Position numbers and translations under genes: made by a program. A stretch of 64,000 nt of DNA from Mitsuaria sp. 7 (GTDB lineage: Bacteria > Pseudomonadota > Gammaproteobacteria > Burkholderiales > Burkholderiaceae_C): the NCBI RefSeq assembly GCF_001653795.1, contig NZ_CP011514.1:1-64000 (forward strand), given 5' to 3'. Shown here piece by piece: positions 8,782 to 19,768 of this stretch; the first letter of the stretch is position 1, and each line of letters starts with the position of its first letter. The notes below the pieces were generated by a model. That model was not told the origin of the DNA. It did not search any database and saw only the letters and a list, made by a program, of their open reading frames with translations.

Positions 8782-11391
8782 ATGACGCAAGGATCGAACA
8801 AGGTCTATCGAAAAGGCCTGCCGTTCAGCGCCGAAGTGGCCCCACTGCTGCACGCCATGCCGCTGCTGGAGGAATACCGCGAGCCGCTGCTGCGGCTGCA
8901 GGGCGCCTGGGACAGCCTCGCGCTGCTGGGCCAGATGAGCGGCGCGGCCACTGACATGGCCGACACCCGCACGGCATTCGAGGCGCTGACCGGGCGTCTG
9001 CTGGACAGCCTGGCGCGCCGACAGCTGCGGCACGCCGTCGGACATCTGCAGGGGCGCTCGCAGGTCGCGATCGACATCCTGGTGCGCAACCTCTTCGAAC
9101 GGACCGCCGACGTCGGTTTTCTCGCCAGCGACGGCCCGCTTCGCGCGCTGCTGAATGCGGACGCCGCCGGTGAACTCGACACCGGCGACGTCGAAGCGTT
9201 GCGTCGTCGCTTCGCCGCTTACGTCGCCAAGTACTCCGTCTACGACCAGGTCGTGCTGCTGGCCGCCGACGGCCGGCGTCTTGCGGCGTTGGATGAATCG
9301 AGCTGCGCGCCCGTCGTCGACGACCCGCGACTGCAGGGGGCCTTCGACCCGGCGCGCGCCTTCGTCGAAGTGCACGGCCCGACCGGGCTCCTCGGTGGCC
9401 GCAGCGGCCTGATCTACGCGGCGGCCGTGAGCGGGAGCGATGGCGCCGGATCCGGCGGCGTCCGCGGGCTGCTGTGCCTGTCCTTCAAGCTCGAGGACGA
9501 GATGCTCGGCCTTTTCCGCGCGCTGTGCGCGGGCGTGCCCCGTTCGGTGCTGGTGCTCAAGGACGCGCAAGGACGCGTGCTGCTGACGTCGGATCCCTGG
9601 CAGATCCCGCTCGGCGCGCCGCTGGCCGACGCGGGCGAAGCGCAGGGCTGGCGACTGGATTTCGCCGGTCGCGATTACCTGGCCTGCGAGAGCGCGGCCA
9701 GTGGCTACGAAGGCTACTTCGGACCCGGCTGGCGGGCGCAGATGCTGCAGCCGCTGCAGCACGCCTTCGCGGACGCGCCCGCCGAGCGTCAGGCCGGTCG
9801 CGCTCGCGACCTCGACACGCGCGAGCTGTTCGACGAGGAACTGCGCAGCATTCCGATCGAAGCGCGCCGCATCCAGCGCGAGTTGTCGCGCTCCTTGTGG
9901 AACGGCAAGCTCAAGAGCCGCGCCCAAGCGCAGCACGGTGTCAGAACCGGCGAAGGCGCCGTGGCCGGTCAAGCGGGAGGCAATGCCTTCGCCGTGACCC
10001 TGCTCAACGAAGTGGAGCGCACGGGCGACCAGTTGCGCCAGGTGTTCGAACGCGCGATCGCGCAGCTTGAAGACGGCGCACTGGACGCTGTCTTCGACGG
10101 CGCCGGATTCCAATCGGAGCTGGCGATCTCGATCGTGAACCGCAATCTCTATGAGCGCGCCAACGACTGCCGCTGGTGGGCACTCGATGCGCGCCTGCAG
10201 CGTGCGCTCGCCACCGGCGATGCCGCGTCGGCCGAATCGGTGCTCGCGAGCATCCATGCGCTCTACACGGTGTATTCGTTGCTGCTCGTCTTCGACATCG
10301 CCGGGCGCGTGGTCGCCGTGTCGGACCCGGCCCAGGCGCATCACGTCGGGCGGTCGTTGCAAGGGGATTGGGTCTCCGGTGCGCTCGGACTGCGCGACGC
10401 CGGCCAGTACGTGGTGTCGTCGCACGCGCCTTCCGGTCTCTACGGGGACGACGGTCACGCGCCCTGTCTCGTCTACGCGGCCGGTGTGCCGCATCCTGAC
10501 GGTGCGGCGACGGTCGGCGGCATCGCGATCGTGTTCGACGGTGCACCGCAATTCCGCGCGATGCTCCGCGCGGCGCTGCCGGAGCAGGCCGGTGCGGCGG
10601 CGTTGCTGGTCACGCGCGCGGGTGAGGTCGTTGCGAGCAGTGATGCGCGTTGGGCGCCGGGGGATCGTCTGCCGATGGCGCTGCCCGCGTTGACCGGGCT
10701 GCCGGCGGACCAGCATGTGACCGGCGAGCTTGAACTCGACGGTCGCGTTCATGCTTACGGTCTGGCGATGTCGGGGGGCTACCGGGAGTACCGCCGTCTC
10801 ACGCCTCCCGATGCGAGCGATCTGGCCGCGCTGGTCATGCTGCCGTTGGGAGAGCGCCTGGCCGCTGGCGAGTCGTCGGGCGCAGGCGCGATGGCTGCGG
10901 CGTTCACGTCGGCGCCGCCGGCGGGCACCAAGACCCTGGACGTGGCGAGCTTCCTGGTCGATCAACAATGGCTGGGGCTGCCCGCGATGCAGGTCGTCGC
11001 GGCGCTGGAGCGACAGCGCATCACCGCCTGGCCCACGGCGCCGGCGGCCGTGCGCGGCATGCTCGGTTTCGAGGGGCGCATGCTGCCCGTGCTGGATCTG
11101 GGCCAACTGCTCTTCCATCGTCCCTGCGGCGAGGAAGCGGCGTTGATGGTCTGCCAGACCGGCGCCGGTCAGCGCCTCGTGCTGGCCGTGCAGCAACTGG
11201 GGCAGGTCTTCGTCGCGGGGGCGGAGCAGCTGCAACCCAGCCCGACGCGGCCGGGCTGGGCCGCGCAGGCGCAGGTGCACCTGCTGAAGGGCCACGGGCC
11301 GCAGATGCTCACGCTGCTGGACAGCGACGATCTGTGGCGCCTCGTCAACGGCGTCGTCGAGGCGCAAGCGCCCGCGCTGACCGTCGATTGA
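8782..11391 (+). CDS. CheW-domain protein with two tandem cache-like sensor units
   Basis: The 869-residue product has two homologous N-terminal units, about residues 75-325 and 400-680. Each opens with a helix carrying a signature seen in cache-domain chemoreceptors (VRNLFERTADVGFLASD and VNRNLYERANDCRWWALD). A CheW-like domain fills about residues 715-865 (FLVDQQWLGLPAMQV, MLGFEGRMLPVLDL). A helical, charged linker with Ala/Gly-rich stretches joins the two sensor units. I see no signal peptide and no transmembrane segment, so the protein seems cytoplasmic, which is unusual because cache domains are normally extracytoplasmic. CheW domains dock to CheA and receptor arrays, so this may be a soluble adaptor that brings ligand sensing to a kinase array. 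I chose ATG 8782 because GGAGGG lies 6 bases upstream; an in-frame TTG at 8767 is also possible. Confidence 0.8.
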   Translation: MTQGSNKVYRKGLPFSAEVAPLLHAMPLLEEYREPLLRLQGAWDSLALLGQMSGAATDMADTRTAFEALTGRLLDSLARRQLRHAVGHLQGRSQVAIDILVRNLFERTADVGFLASDGPLRALLNADAAGELDTGDVEALRRRFAAYVAKYSVYDQVVLLAADGRRLAALDESSCAPVVDDPRLQGAFDPARAFVEVHGPTGLLGGRSGLIYAAAVSGSDGAGSGGVRGLLCLSFKLEDEMLGLFRALCAGVPRSVLVLKDAQGRVLLTSDPWQIPLGAPLADAGEAQGWRLDFAGRDYLACESAASGYEGYFGPGWRAQMLQPLQHAFADAPAERQAGRARDLDTRELFDEELRSIPIEARRIQRELSRSLWNGKLKSRAQAQHGVRTGEGAVAGQAGGNAFAVTLLNEVERTGDQLRQVFERAIAQLEDGALDAVFDGAGFQSELAISIVNRNLYERANDCRWWALDARLQRALATGDAASAESVLASIHALYTVYSLLLVFDIAGRVVAVSDPAQAHHVGRSLQGDWVSGALGLRDAGQYVVSSHAPSGLYGDDGHAPCLVYAAGVPHPDGAATVGGIAIVFDGAPQFRAMLRAALPEQAGAAALLVTRAGEVVASSDARWAPGDRLPMALPALTGLPADQHVTGELELDGRVHAYGLAMSGGYREYRRLTPPDASDLAALVMLPLGERLAAGESSGAGAMAAAFTSAPPAGTKTLDVASFLVDQQWLGLPAMQVVAALERQRITAWPTAPAAVRGMLGFEGRMLPVLDLGQLLFHRPCGEEAALMVCQTGAGQRLVLAVQQLGQVFVAGAEQLQPSPTRPGWAAQAQVHLLKGHGPQMLTLLDSDDLWRLVNGVVEAQAPALTVD

Positions 11392-11420
11392 CCAGCGCAG
11401 GCGGGCACTGATCGACTCGC

Positions 11421-11445
11421 GCGCCGCGCCGCGCCGCGCCGCGCC
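11421..11445. repeat. Five-copy GCGCC pentanucleotide repeat
   Basis: Five exact tandem GCGCC units lie in the gap between the convergent CheW fusion gene and the GNAT gene. They are a simple-sequence tract with slippage potential, but they lie outside both reading frames. Confidence 0.8.
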
Positions 11446-11454
11446 GCACGCCGC

Positions 11455-12066
11455 TCAGGCTGCGGGCCGCTCGATCGTCGGCGGTCGCGGATGCAGCCGC
11501 GCCATCGTGAAGGCGTCGACATAGCGCCCGTCGCGCAAGGCGTAGCCCCGCAAACGGCCCTCGTGCTCGAAGCCGAAGCGCTCGTAGAGCCGGATCGCGC
11601 GCGCGTTGTCGGCGAACACGGTGAGCTCGATGCGCAGCACGCCGAGCCAGTCGTCCGCCTGGCGCATGAGCGCGTCCATCAAGGCCGCGCCGACACCACG
11701 TCCGTGGGCGTCCGGATGCACGCCGATGCCCAGCATCATCGCGTGCCGGCGCCGGGCCTGCGGACCGACCGCATGCAGCCCGGCGGACCCCACCAGCCGA
11801 TCGCCGTCGAAAGCGAGCAGCTGCAGCTCGCCGCTGTTCGTGTCGGGCGCTTTCGAGAAGCGCTCGTGCCAGAGCAGCTCGGACGTGTAGGGCACCTGGA
11901 GCAGCGACGGCTGCACGCCCGGATGTCCGATCAACTCGGCGTGCGCGCGCGCGTCCTCGGGGCGCGGGCGGCGCAGCGTGAGGCCTTCGGCGATGCGCAC
12001 GGCGCGATGGCTGTGGCCGTGATCGCGGTCGTCGAAGGAGCGGGGCGGATTCGTCGCAGTCTGCAT
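11455..12066 (-). CDS. GNAT family N-acetyltransferase
   Basis: A 203-residue single-domain acetyltransferase that would transfer an acetyl group from acetyl-CoA to an amine; the substrate is unknown. The acetyl-CoA binding motif is visible as GIGVHPDAHGRGVGAAL (Arg-Gly-x-Gly pyrophosphate loop). It is followed by a helix and the LRIELTVFADNARAIRLYERFGF segment typical of RimJ/RimL/YhhY-type members. The N-terminus has a short His/Arg/Asp-rich extension before the fold starts near residue 26. The ATG at 12066 has GGAG within 10 bases upstream on the minus strand. A strong hairpin lies in its probable 5' leader (12109-12139). Confidence 0.82.
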   Translation of the reverse strand: MQTATNPPRSFDDRDHGHSHRAVRIAEGLTLRRPRPEDARAHAELIGHPGVQPSLLQVPYTSELLWHERFSKAPDTNSGELQLLAFDGDRLVGSAGLHAVGPQARRRHAMMLGIGVHPDAHGRGVGAALMDALMRQADDWLGVLRIELTVFADNARAIRLYERFGFEHEGRLRGYALRDGRYVDAFTMARLHPRPPTIERPAA

Positions 12067-12418
12067 CGGGGTTCTCCGGGTGGGATGGAAGGACCGAGGG
12101 CGGAAACGGACAAGGCCCGCGGGTTGCGCGGGCCTTGTCGGGGGGAGTGTGGGGATCGCCTGGGGACCGTGGGTCCTGGATCCTTGGGGCGCCTACCGCG
12201 TTCGACGCCGTCCCTGGCCGCGTGCGCACAGAGGCGCCTGCAGCGGATGCATGCAGCACATCTGGACTAGCGAGACGGGACGGATCGCGAAGGACATGCG
12301 AACCAGTATCTTGGCGACGCGAGGAAGGCGTCAAGCGCGCTGTCCGCGGCACCAGTGGCAACGGCGCGACAATGGGCGTTTCCCTCTTTCGTCGCGGCCG
12401 GTGCCGCGCGTCGTCTTC
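12067..12418. other. 352-base divergent intergenic region
   Basis: This region separates the minus-strand GNAT gene from the plus-strand SET gene. It holds the hairpin at 12109-12139. The SET frame stays open through it from a GTG at 12080, but that translation is Arg/Trp-rich and unlike a conserved domain. No convincing promoter was seen. Confidence 0.5.
12109..12139. promoter_or_regulatory. 12-bp perfect hairpin in the leader of the GNAT gene
   Basis: GACAAGGCCCGC pairs perfectly with GCGGGCCTTGTC around a 7-base loop. It lies 43 bases upstream of the GNAT start on the minus strand. The sequence after the hairpin in that direction is only mildly T-rich (CGTTTCC). It could be an attenuator-type terminator, a leader structure, or the terminator of a short upstream transcript. 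Confidence 0.45.
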
Positions 12419-12907
12419 ATGCCTCGACTGAGTTCCGTCGCTGCCGTTCCCGCTCCGGTCCCCGCCGCCGACACGGCTTCGCGCCCGAGGGGCGAGCCGC
12501 AGCCGGCCGAACGCTTCGCGCTGGCGGTGGACAAGAGCCCGATCGACGGGCTGGGCGTGTTCGCCGCCGAATCGATTCCGGCGCGCCGCAAGATCGGCGA
12601 GATGCGCGGCGAGATCGTCCCGGTGCGCGAGGCTCGCCGGCGCATCGAGGGCCGGCGCCGCATTCACGTCGTCGAGGTGACGGACAAGACCGCGATCGAT
12701 GCGACGAAGTCCGATTGCGCGCTGCGCCACGTGAATCACAGCTGTGCGCCGAACGCGGTCCTGCGCATCCGGCAGGGACGCGCCGAGTTCTACGCGATGC
12801 GCGACATCGAGCCGGGCGAGGAGATCTGCGCCGACTACGGTGAGAGCCACCACGAGGGCCGGCTGCGCTGCCGCTGCGGCGCGCCGAACTGCAAGGGCCG
12901 GCTCTGA
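12419..12907 (+). CDS. SET domain-containing protein-lysine methyltransferase
   Basis: A 162-residue protein with a compact SET domain, which uses S-adenosylmethionine to methylate lysine side chains; the target is unknown. After a Pro/Ala-rich N-terminus of about 35 residues come a beta strand with DGLGVFAAESIPARRKIGEMRGEI, the pseudoknot signature NHSCAPNA, EEICADYGE, and a Cys-rich post-SET tail (CRCGAPNCKG) suited to zinc. Bacterial SET proteins of this size occur in Burkholderiales. I chose ATG 12419 because the upstream part of the frame (from GTG 12080) is low-complexity and unconserved in appearance. A strong bidirectional terminator follows. Confidence 0.82.
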   Translation: MPRLSSVAAVPAPVPAADTASRPRGEPQPAERFALAVDKSPIDGLGVFAAESIPARRKIGEMRGEIVPVREARRRIEGRRRIHVVEVTDKTAIDATKSDCALRHVNHSCAPNAVLRIRQGRAEFYAMRDIEPGEEICADYGESHHEGRLRCRCGAPNCKGRL

Positions 12908-12930
12908 GCTGAGCGCCACCTCGTCGGCGC

Positions 12931-12969
12931 CATGAGAAACGCCGGCGCGAGGCCGGCGTTTCTCATGGC
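12931..12969. terminator. Bidirectional terminator between SET gene and UPF0149 gene
   Basis: A perfect 17-bp stem (CCATGAGAAACGCCGGC and its complement) around a 5-base loop, with A-rich and T-rich arms in the stem. It lies between two convergent genes, so it can serve both strands. Confidence 0.85.
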
Positions 12970-12995
12970 GGACTGAGTCCGCCGTTGATGGGAGA

Positions 12996-13748
12996 TCAGT
13001 GCGTCGTGTCCGGATCCGAGGTCAGGCCGGAGATCGCTTCCTTCAGCACGCGCTGCTGCATCCAGAACAGGCGCAGGTCCTGCACGGTGAACAGCATGTC
13101 GTCGATCAGCGCGTTCTGGTCGATGCCTTCCGGCTCTTCATAGGCGCGCTGCACGTACTCGGCGCGGGGCGTCGAGTCCTCGGCCAGCGTCACGGCCTCG
13201 ATCGCTTCCAGCATCGCCTGCAGATCGTCGGCGCCGTCGCCGTCGGGCAGCGCCCACGCGTTCGAGTCGTCGACCGCCTGCAGGAAGCCCTGCGCCCACA
13301 TCGCGCCGGGCGCGGGCATGCGCTCCAGCAGTTCCGCGGTGATCGAGCCCTGCGCGACGAGTTCCGCCTTGGTCTCCTCGTCGAACTCGGAGATCAGCGG
13401 CGTCAGGTGCATCTGCTCCGGCGCTTCGAGCAGCGGCTGCGGCTCGAGGCTGTCGCCGATCTCGTTCCAGCGCACGTGCAGCGCTTCCATGAACGCGTCG
13501 GTCAGGTCCTGTTCGTCGAGACCGGCGGGCCAGTCCTCGCCGAACAGCGCGTCCATCGCCTGGATGGGGGCGGCGTCGGACGGACCGACGCGCAGGGCGG
13601 TCAGGTAACCGTCCATCGTGTCCAGCGTGATCGCCGGCGCATCCGGATCGGCCTGTCCGGCCAGCACGGCCAGCAGCTCGCCGAGGCGCTGCGCGTTCTC
13701 GACGTCGATCGAGTCGCCGAAGTCGTCGTCCAGCGGGGTGTCAGTCAT
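12996..13748 (-). CDS. UPF0149 (YgfB/YecA) family protein
   Basis: A 250-residue, very acidic, mostly helical protein. The segment ITLDTMDGYLTALRVGP and the downstream helices match the UPF0149 family, whose members include YgfB and YecA. The molecular role is not firmly established for this branch. No C-terminal SEC-C zinc motif is visible, so it is closer to the core-only form. I chose ATG 13748 (MTDTPLDDD) over the upstream in-frame start because GGAG lies about 7 bases upstream on the minus strand. It lies just downstream of alaS on the same strand, separated by a hairpin. Confidence 0.8.
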   Translation of the reverse strand: MTDTPLDDDFGDSIDVENAQRLGELLAVLAGQADPDAPAITLDTMDGYLTALRVGPSDAAPIQAMDALFGEDWPAGLDEQDLTDAFMEALHVRWNEIGDSLEPQPLLEAPEQMHLTPLISEFDEETKAELVAQGSITAELLERMPAPGAMWAQGFLQAVDDSNAWALPDGDGADDLQAMLEAIEAVTLAEDSTPRAEYVQRAYEEPEGIDQNALIDDMLFTVQDLRLFWMQQRVLKEAISGLTSDPDTTH

Positions 13749-13772
13749 GGTTGCTCCAGTTGCTTGAAACGA

Positions 13773-13795
13773 CAAGGGCCCGACCGGGGCCCTTG
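13773..13795 (-). terminator. Terminator of alaS
   Basis: CAAGGGCCC pairs with GGGCCCTTG (9 bp, 5-base loop), 79 bases after the alaS stop codon and just upstream of the UPF0149 gene. The minus-strand tail TCGTTTC is modestly T-rich. Confidence 0.7.
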
Positions 13796-13873
13796 AAGAG
13801 GTGGTTCGTCGGAACTCCGGGGTGGGCGGTTCGATCGTCGCCCGTATCCCGGAGTGCCTGTTCGAGTGGGATC

Positions 13874-16507
<2,634 letters not shown>

Positions 16508-16682
16508 GCCTGTCCTTTGCTTGATGGGCCTGGCGGGTCGACGGCGGCGCAGCCGGGGCTGCGACATGAATCAGTTGATTGAACCGGTTTGTGGATTCAG
16601 TTTGTATCTTCGCGGGTGCGCGGTTTGCCGCTCTTCCATTCAGGAATGGCGGGGCCTGGCGCCCGATTTCGCGAAGCTTTCG

Positions 16683-16688
16683 ATTATA
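16683..16688 (-). promoter_or_regulatory. Candidate -10 box for alaS
   Basis: A perfect TATAAT on the minus strand (CTCCTATAATC) in the divergent alaS/gabD gap. There is no good TTGACA at the right distance, so only the -10 is supported. It would give a 5' leader of about 170 bases. Confidence 0.4.
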
Positions 16689-16769
16689 GGAGCCGGGGCC
16701 GTTGACACGGTGTTGACATGGCGGTCACGCCGCCGCCGCTAGGATGCCGGCCTTCCACGGAGAAACGAC

Positions 16770-18257
16770 ATGGCGACGATGGACCCCAAGACCTCCCCGC
16801 TGGCGCAGCTCAAGGACCCGAGCCTGCTCAAGACCGACGCGCTGATCAACGGCGAGTGGGTGGGCGGCGCGAGCCGTTTCGACGTCGTGGACCCGGCGAC
16901 CGGCGTGCTGCTGACGCACGTGGCCAACCTGGGCGCGTCGGAGGCCGACGCGGCGGTGACGGCCGCCAATGCCGCCTGGCCGGCGTGGCGGTCCAAGACG
17001 GCCAAGGAGCGGGCTTCGATCCTGATGCGCTGGTTCCACCTGCTGACCCAGCATGCGGACGACCTGGCGCGCATCCTGACGGCGGAGCAGGGCAAGCCGC
17101 TGGCCGAGGCGCGCGGCGAGATCTCGTACGGCGCGAGCTTCGTCGAGTGGTTCGCGGAGGAATCCAAGCGCGTGCGCGGCGAGATCGTGCCGACCACCGA
17201 CGCGACCAAGCGCTACATGGTGATCAAGCAGCCGGTGGGCGTGTGCGCGGCCATCACGCCGTGGAATTTCCCGCTGGCGATGATCACCCGCAAGGTCGCG
17301 CCGGCACTGGCGGCCGGCTGCCCGGTCGTGATCAAGCCGGCGGAGCAGACGCCGCTGACCGCGCTGGCCGCGGCCGAACTCGCGCAGCGCGCCGGCATGC
17401 CGGCCGGCGTGCTCAACGTGATCACCGGCGACGGGGAGCAATCGGTCGCCATCGGCAAGGTCCTGTGCGAGAGCGACGTCGTGCGGCACCTGTCGTTCAC
17501 CGGCTCGACGGAGGTCGGCCGGATCCTGATGGCGCAGTGCGCGCCGACGATCAAGAAGCTGTCGCTGGAGCTGGGCGGCAACGCGCCGTTCCTGGTCTTC
17601 GACGACGCGGACATCGAGAGCGCCGTCGAGGGCGCGATCGCCAGCAAGTACCGCAATGCGGGCCAGACCTGCGTGTGCGCGAACCGCCTCTACGTGCAGG
17701 CGGGCGTGTACGACGCCTTCGTGGCGAAGCTGGCGGAGAAGGTCGGCGGTCTGAAGGTCGGCAACGGCTTCGAGCCCGGCGTGACGCAAGGCCCGCTGAT
17801 CGAGGACGCGGCGATCGAGAAGGTCGAGCGCCATGTCGCCGACGCGGTGGAGAAGGGCGCGAAGGTGCTGGTCGGCGGCGCGCGGCTGCACGACCGCTTC
17901 TTCCAGCCGACGGTGCTGTCGGAGGCGACGTCCGACATGCTGTGCGCGCGCGAGGAGACCTTCGGTCCGGTGGCGCCGGTGTTCCGCTTCGGCACCGAGG
18001 CCGAGGGCGTCGCACTGGCCAACGCCACCGAGTTCGGCCTGGCGAGCTACTTCTACGCCCGCGACATCGGCCGCATCACGCGCGTGTCGGAAGGCCTGGA
18101 GTACGGCATGGTCGGCATCAACACGGGCCTCATCTCGACGGCCGAGGTGCCGTTCGGTGGCGTGAAGCAGTCGGGCCTGGGCCGCGAGGGCGGGCACCAG
18201 GGCATCGACGAGTACGTCGAGACGAAGTACCTGTGCGTCGGCGACGTGAACAAGTGA
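16770..18257 (+). CDS. gabD: NAD(P)-dependent succinate-semialdehyde dehydrogenase
   Basis: A 495-residue aldehyde dehydrogenase that most likely oxidises succinate semialdehyde to succinate, the last step of GABA breakdown into the TCA cycle. The N-terminal segment (LKTDALINGEWV), the cofactor segment ITPWNFPLAMITRKVAPALAAG, FTGSTEVG, the general base in LELGGNAP (Glu267) and the nucleophile in GQTCVC (Cys301) are all present. The C-terminus SGLGREGGHQGIDEY is typical of GabD. No gabT aminotransferase is adjacent, so other short-chain semialdehydes remain possible. GGAGA precedes the ATG. Two TTGACA hexamers lie upstream (16702-16707 and 16713-16718), without a -10 at standard spacing. Confidence 0.9.
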   Translation: MATMDPKTSPLAQLKDPSLLKTDALINGEWVGGASRFDVVDPATGVLLTHVANLGASEADAAVTAANAAWPAWRSKTAKERASILMRWFHLLTQHADDLARILTAEQGKPLAEARGEISYGASFVEWFAEESKRVRGEIVPTTDATKRYMVIKQPVGVCAAITPWNFPLAMITRKVAPALAAGCPVVIKPAEQTPLTALAAAELAQRAGMPAGVLNVITGDGEQSVAIGKVLCESDVVRHLSFTGSTEVGRILMAQCAPTIKKLSLELGGNAPFLVFDDADIESAVEGAIASKYRNAGQTCVCANRLYVQAGVYDAFVAKLAEKVGGLKVGNGFEPGVTQGPLIEDAAIEKVERHVADAVEKGAKVLVGGARLHDRFFQPTVLSEATSDMLCAREETFGPVAPVFRFGTEAEGVALANATEFGLASYFYARDIGRITRVSEGLEYGMVGINTGLISTAEVPFGGVKQSGLGREGGHQGIDEYVETKYLCVGDVNK

Positions 18258-18338
18258 GCGTCGCGTGACGCCTCGCGGCCGCGTTCTGGCAGCTCCGACG
18301 GCTTGGGCGCGTCAGGCGGGTCGGGCAGGCCGGGGGGC

Positions 18339-19235
18339 TCAGCCCGCGAGTGCCGCCATCTCGACGGCGAGGTAGTCGAGGAAGCAGGTGATGCGGGAAG
18401 CCAGTGCGGTGTTGCGGTAGTAGACCGCGTGCACCGGCTGGCGCGTGTCGACGGTGTGCGTCGCGAGGACCTGCACCAGCGTCCCGTCAGCGCGGTCCCG
18501 CGCGGTCATGAAGTCGGACAGCGCCACGACGCCCTGGCCGGCGAGGGCCAACTGCCGCAGCGTCTCGCCGGACGACGCGCTCACCGCGGCCTCGATCGGA
18601 TACCCCTCGCCGCCGGACCAGCGCAGGGGCCAGGTGTTGAGGCTCTCCGGCGCGGTGAACCCGAGCAGCGAGTGCTTCGCGAGCGCCTCGACCTTCGTCG
18701 GGCGCCCCTGCGCGGCGAGGTAGGCGGGACTCGCGAGCACCCGCAGGCGGAAACTGCCAAGCGGCCGCGCATGCAGCGTGGAATCGGCGAGCGTGCCGAT
18801 GCGCAAGGCAACGTCGGTGCGCTGCTCCAGCAGGTCGATGATCTGGTCGCTGCTGTTGAGTTCGAGCTCGATCTGCGGATAGCGCTCGCGGAAGCCGCCG
18901 ATCAGGGGCACCAGGACGTGCAGCATGAACGGCGAGGCCGCGTTCACGCGCAGCCGCCCGGCGGGCTGGTCGCGGCGTAGCGCGAGCTGCTCCTCGGCGT
19001 CCTCGACCGCGGCGAGCACGCTGCGGGCACGGGCGAGGAAGAACTGCCCCTCCTCGGTGAGTTCGAGGCGTCTGGTGGATCGCCGCATCAAGGTCGTGCC
19101 CAGCTTCTGCTCAAGCCGGCTCAGCGACCGGCTGACAGCGGAGACCGTCTGCCCCAGATGCTCCGCCGCCGCGCTGATCGATCCCGCGTCGACGATGGCG
19201 GCGAGGACGGCGAGTTCATCGAGGGAGCTTTTCAT
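18339..19235 (-). CDS. LysR family transcriptional regulator (YafC-like)
   Basis: A 298-residue LysR-type regulator. An N-terminal winged helix-turn-helix (LAVLAAIVDAGSISAAAEHL, then SAVSRSLSRLEQKLG) is followed by a substrate-binding domain of about 200 residues. I chose ATG 19235 (MKSSLDELAV) because it puts the helix-turn-helix at the usual place; an in-frame upstream start at 19292 adds an atypical tail. The family branch (DhgR/YafC) is often next to dkgB and exporter genes, and both are present here at 20187 and 21450, beyond an inserted toxin-antitoxin pair. It probably controls those genes and itself; the inducer is unknown. Confidence 0.87.
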   Translation of the reverse strand: MKSSLDELAVLAAIVDAGSISAAAEHLGQTVSAVSRSLSRLEQKLGTTLMRRSTRRLELTEEGQFFLARARSVLAAVEDAEEQLALRRDQPAGRLRVNAASPFMLHVLVPLIGGFRERYPQIELELNSSDQIIDLLEQRTDVALRIGTLADSTLHARPLGSFRLRVLASPAYLAAQGRPTKVEALAKHSLLGFTAPESLNTWPLRWSGGEGYPIEAAVSASSGETLRQLALAGQGVVALSDFMTARDRADGTLVQVLATHTVDTRQPVHAVYYRNTALASRITCFLDYLAVEMAALAG

Positions 19236-19392
19236 GAGCGCAATGGGCGGACGAGACTGATGCGAATGATAGGAGTCTGACGGGGGAGACACCCCCTCCG
19301 CGTATCCCCCAAGGGTGGGCCCACTTCAGGGTGACGCACGACCACGCAAGGCCTGGCACTGACGGTCATGGCAGCAATGCGTGGAGATCGGT

Positions 19393-19768
19393 ATGGCGGT
19401 GTTCGTGGTCGAAGGGTTTCGTCGCTGGATGCGCAAGCAGGCATTGGACAGAAGGCGATCTGTGCAGGGCTGTGGACGAAATGAAACGAGGACTGATCGA
19501 TGCAGATCTCGGTCATGGACTGAGGAAGAAGCGGATTGCACGATCTGGCTCCGGAAAGCGCGGTGGCTATCGCGCCATCGTCGCGAACCGGCATGCGGGT
19601 TCCTGGTTTTTTGTGCATGGCTATGCCAAGAACCGTCGGGTCAACCTGGACCCCAACGAAATCGCCATGTGCCGCGCCGCTGCGATGCATTGGTTGGATC
19701 AGGATGCGGCGGGCCTGAAGGCAGCGGTGGATCGCGGAGACATCTCGGAGGTTGCTTGTGATGCGTAA
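19393..19768 (+). pseudogene. RelE-type toxin gene with a one-base frameshift
   Basis: The family is the RelE-type toxins of PF06296, predicted ribosome-dependent mRNA interferases. The expected N-terminus (MAVFVVEGFRRWMRKQAL) is read from ATG 19393 in one frame. The rest (TEGDLCRAVDEM onward to GYRAIVANRHAGSWFFVHGY and the stop at 19768) is in the next frame. Removing one G of the GG at 19446-19447 restores a continuous protein of about 125 residues with the family layout. Either the gene is inactivated, the base is a sequencing error, or frameshifting occurs. The 3' part alone is open from an unrelated upstream start, but it lacks the N-terminal helix. It overlaps the antitoxin gene by 8 bases. 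Confidence 0.75.

Noticed and set aside
12080..12418. N-terminal extension of the SET-domain protein from GTG 12080
   Set aside because: The extension contains the leader hairpin of the GNAT gene and reads as Arg/Trp/Pro-rich nonsense; ATG 12419 gives the normal domain size.
16702..16718. Two TTGACA hexamers as -35 boxes of gabD
   Set aside because: The nearest -10-like hexamer (TAGGAT at 16740) is 21 or 32 bases away, outside normal spacing.
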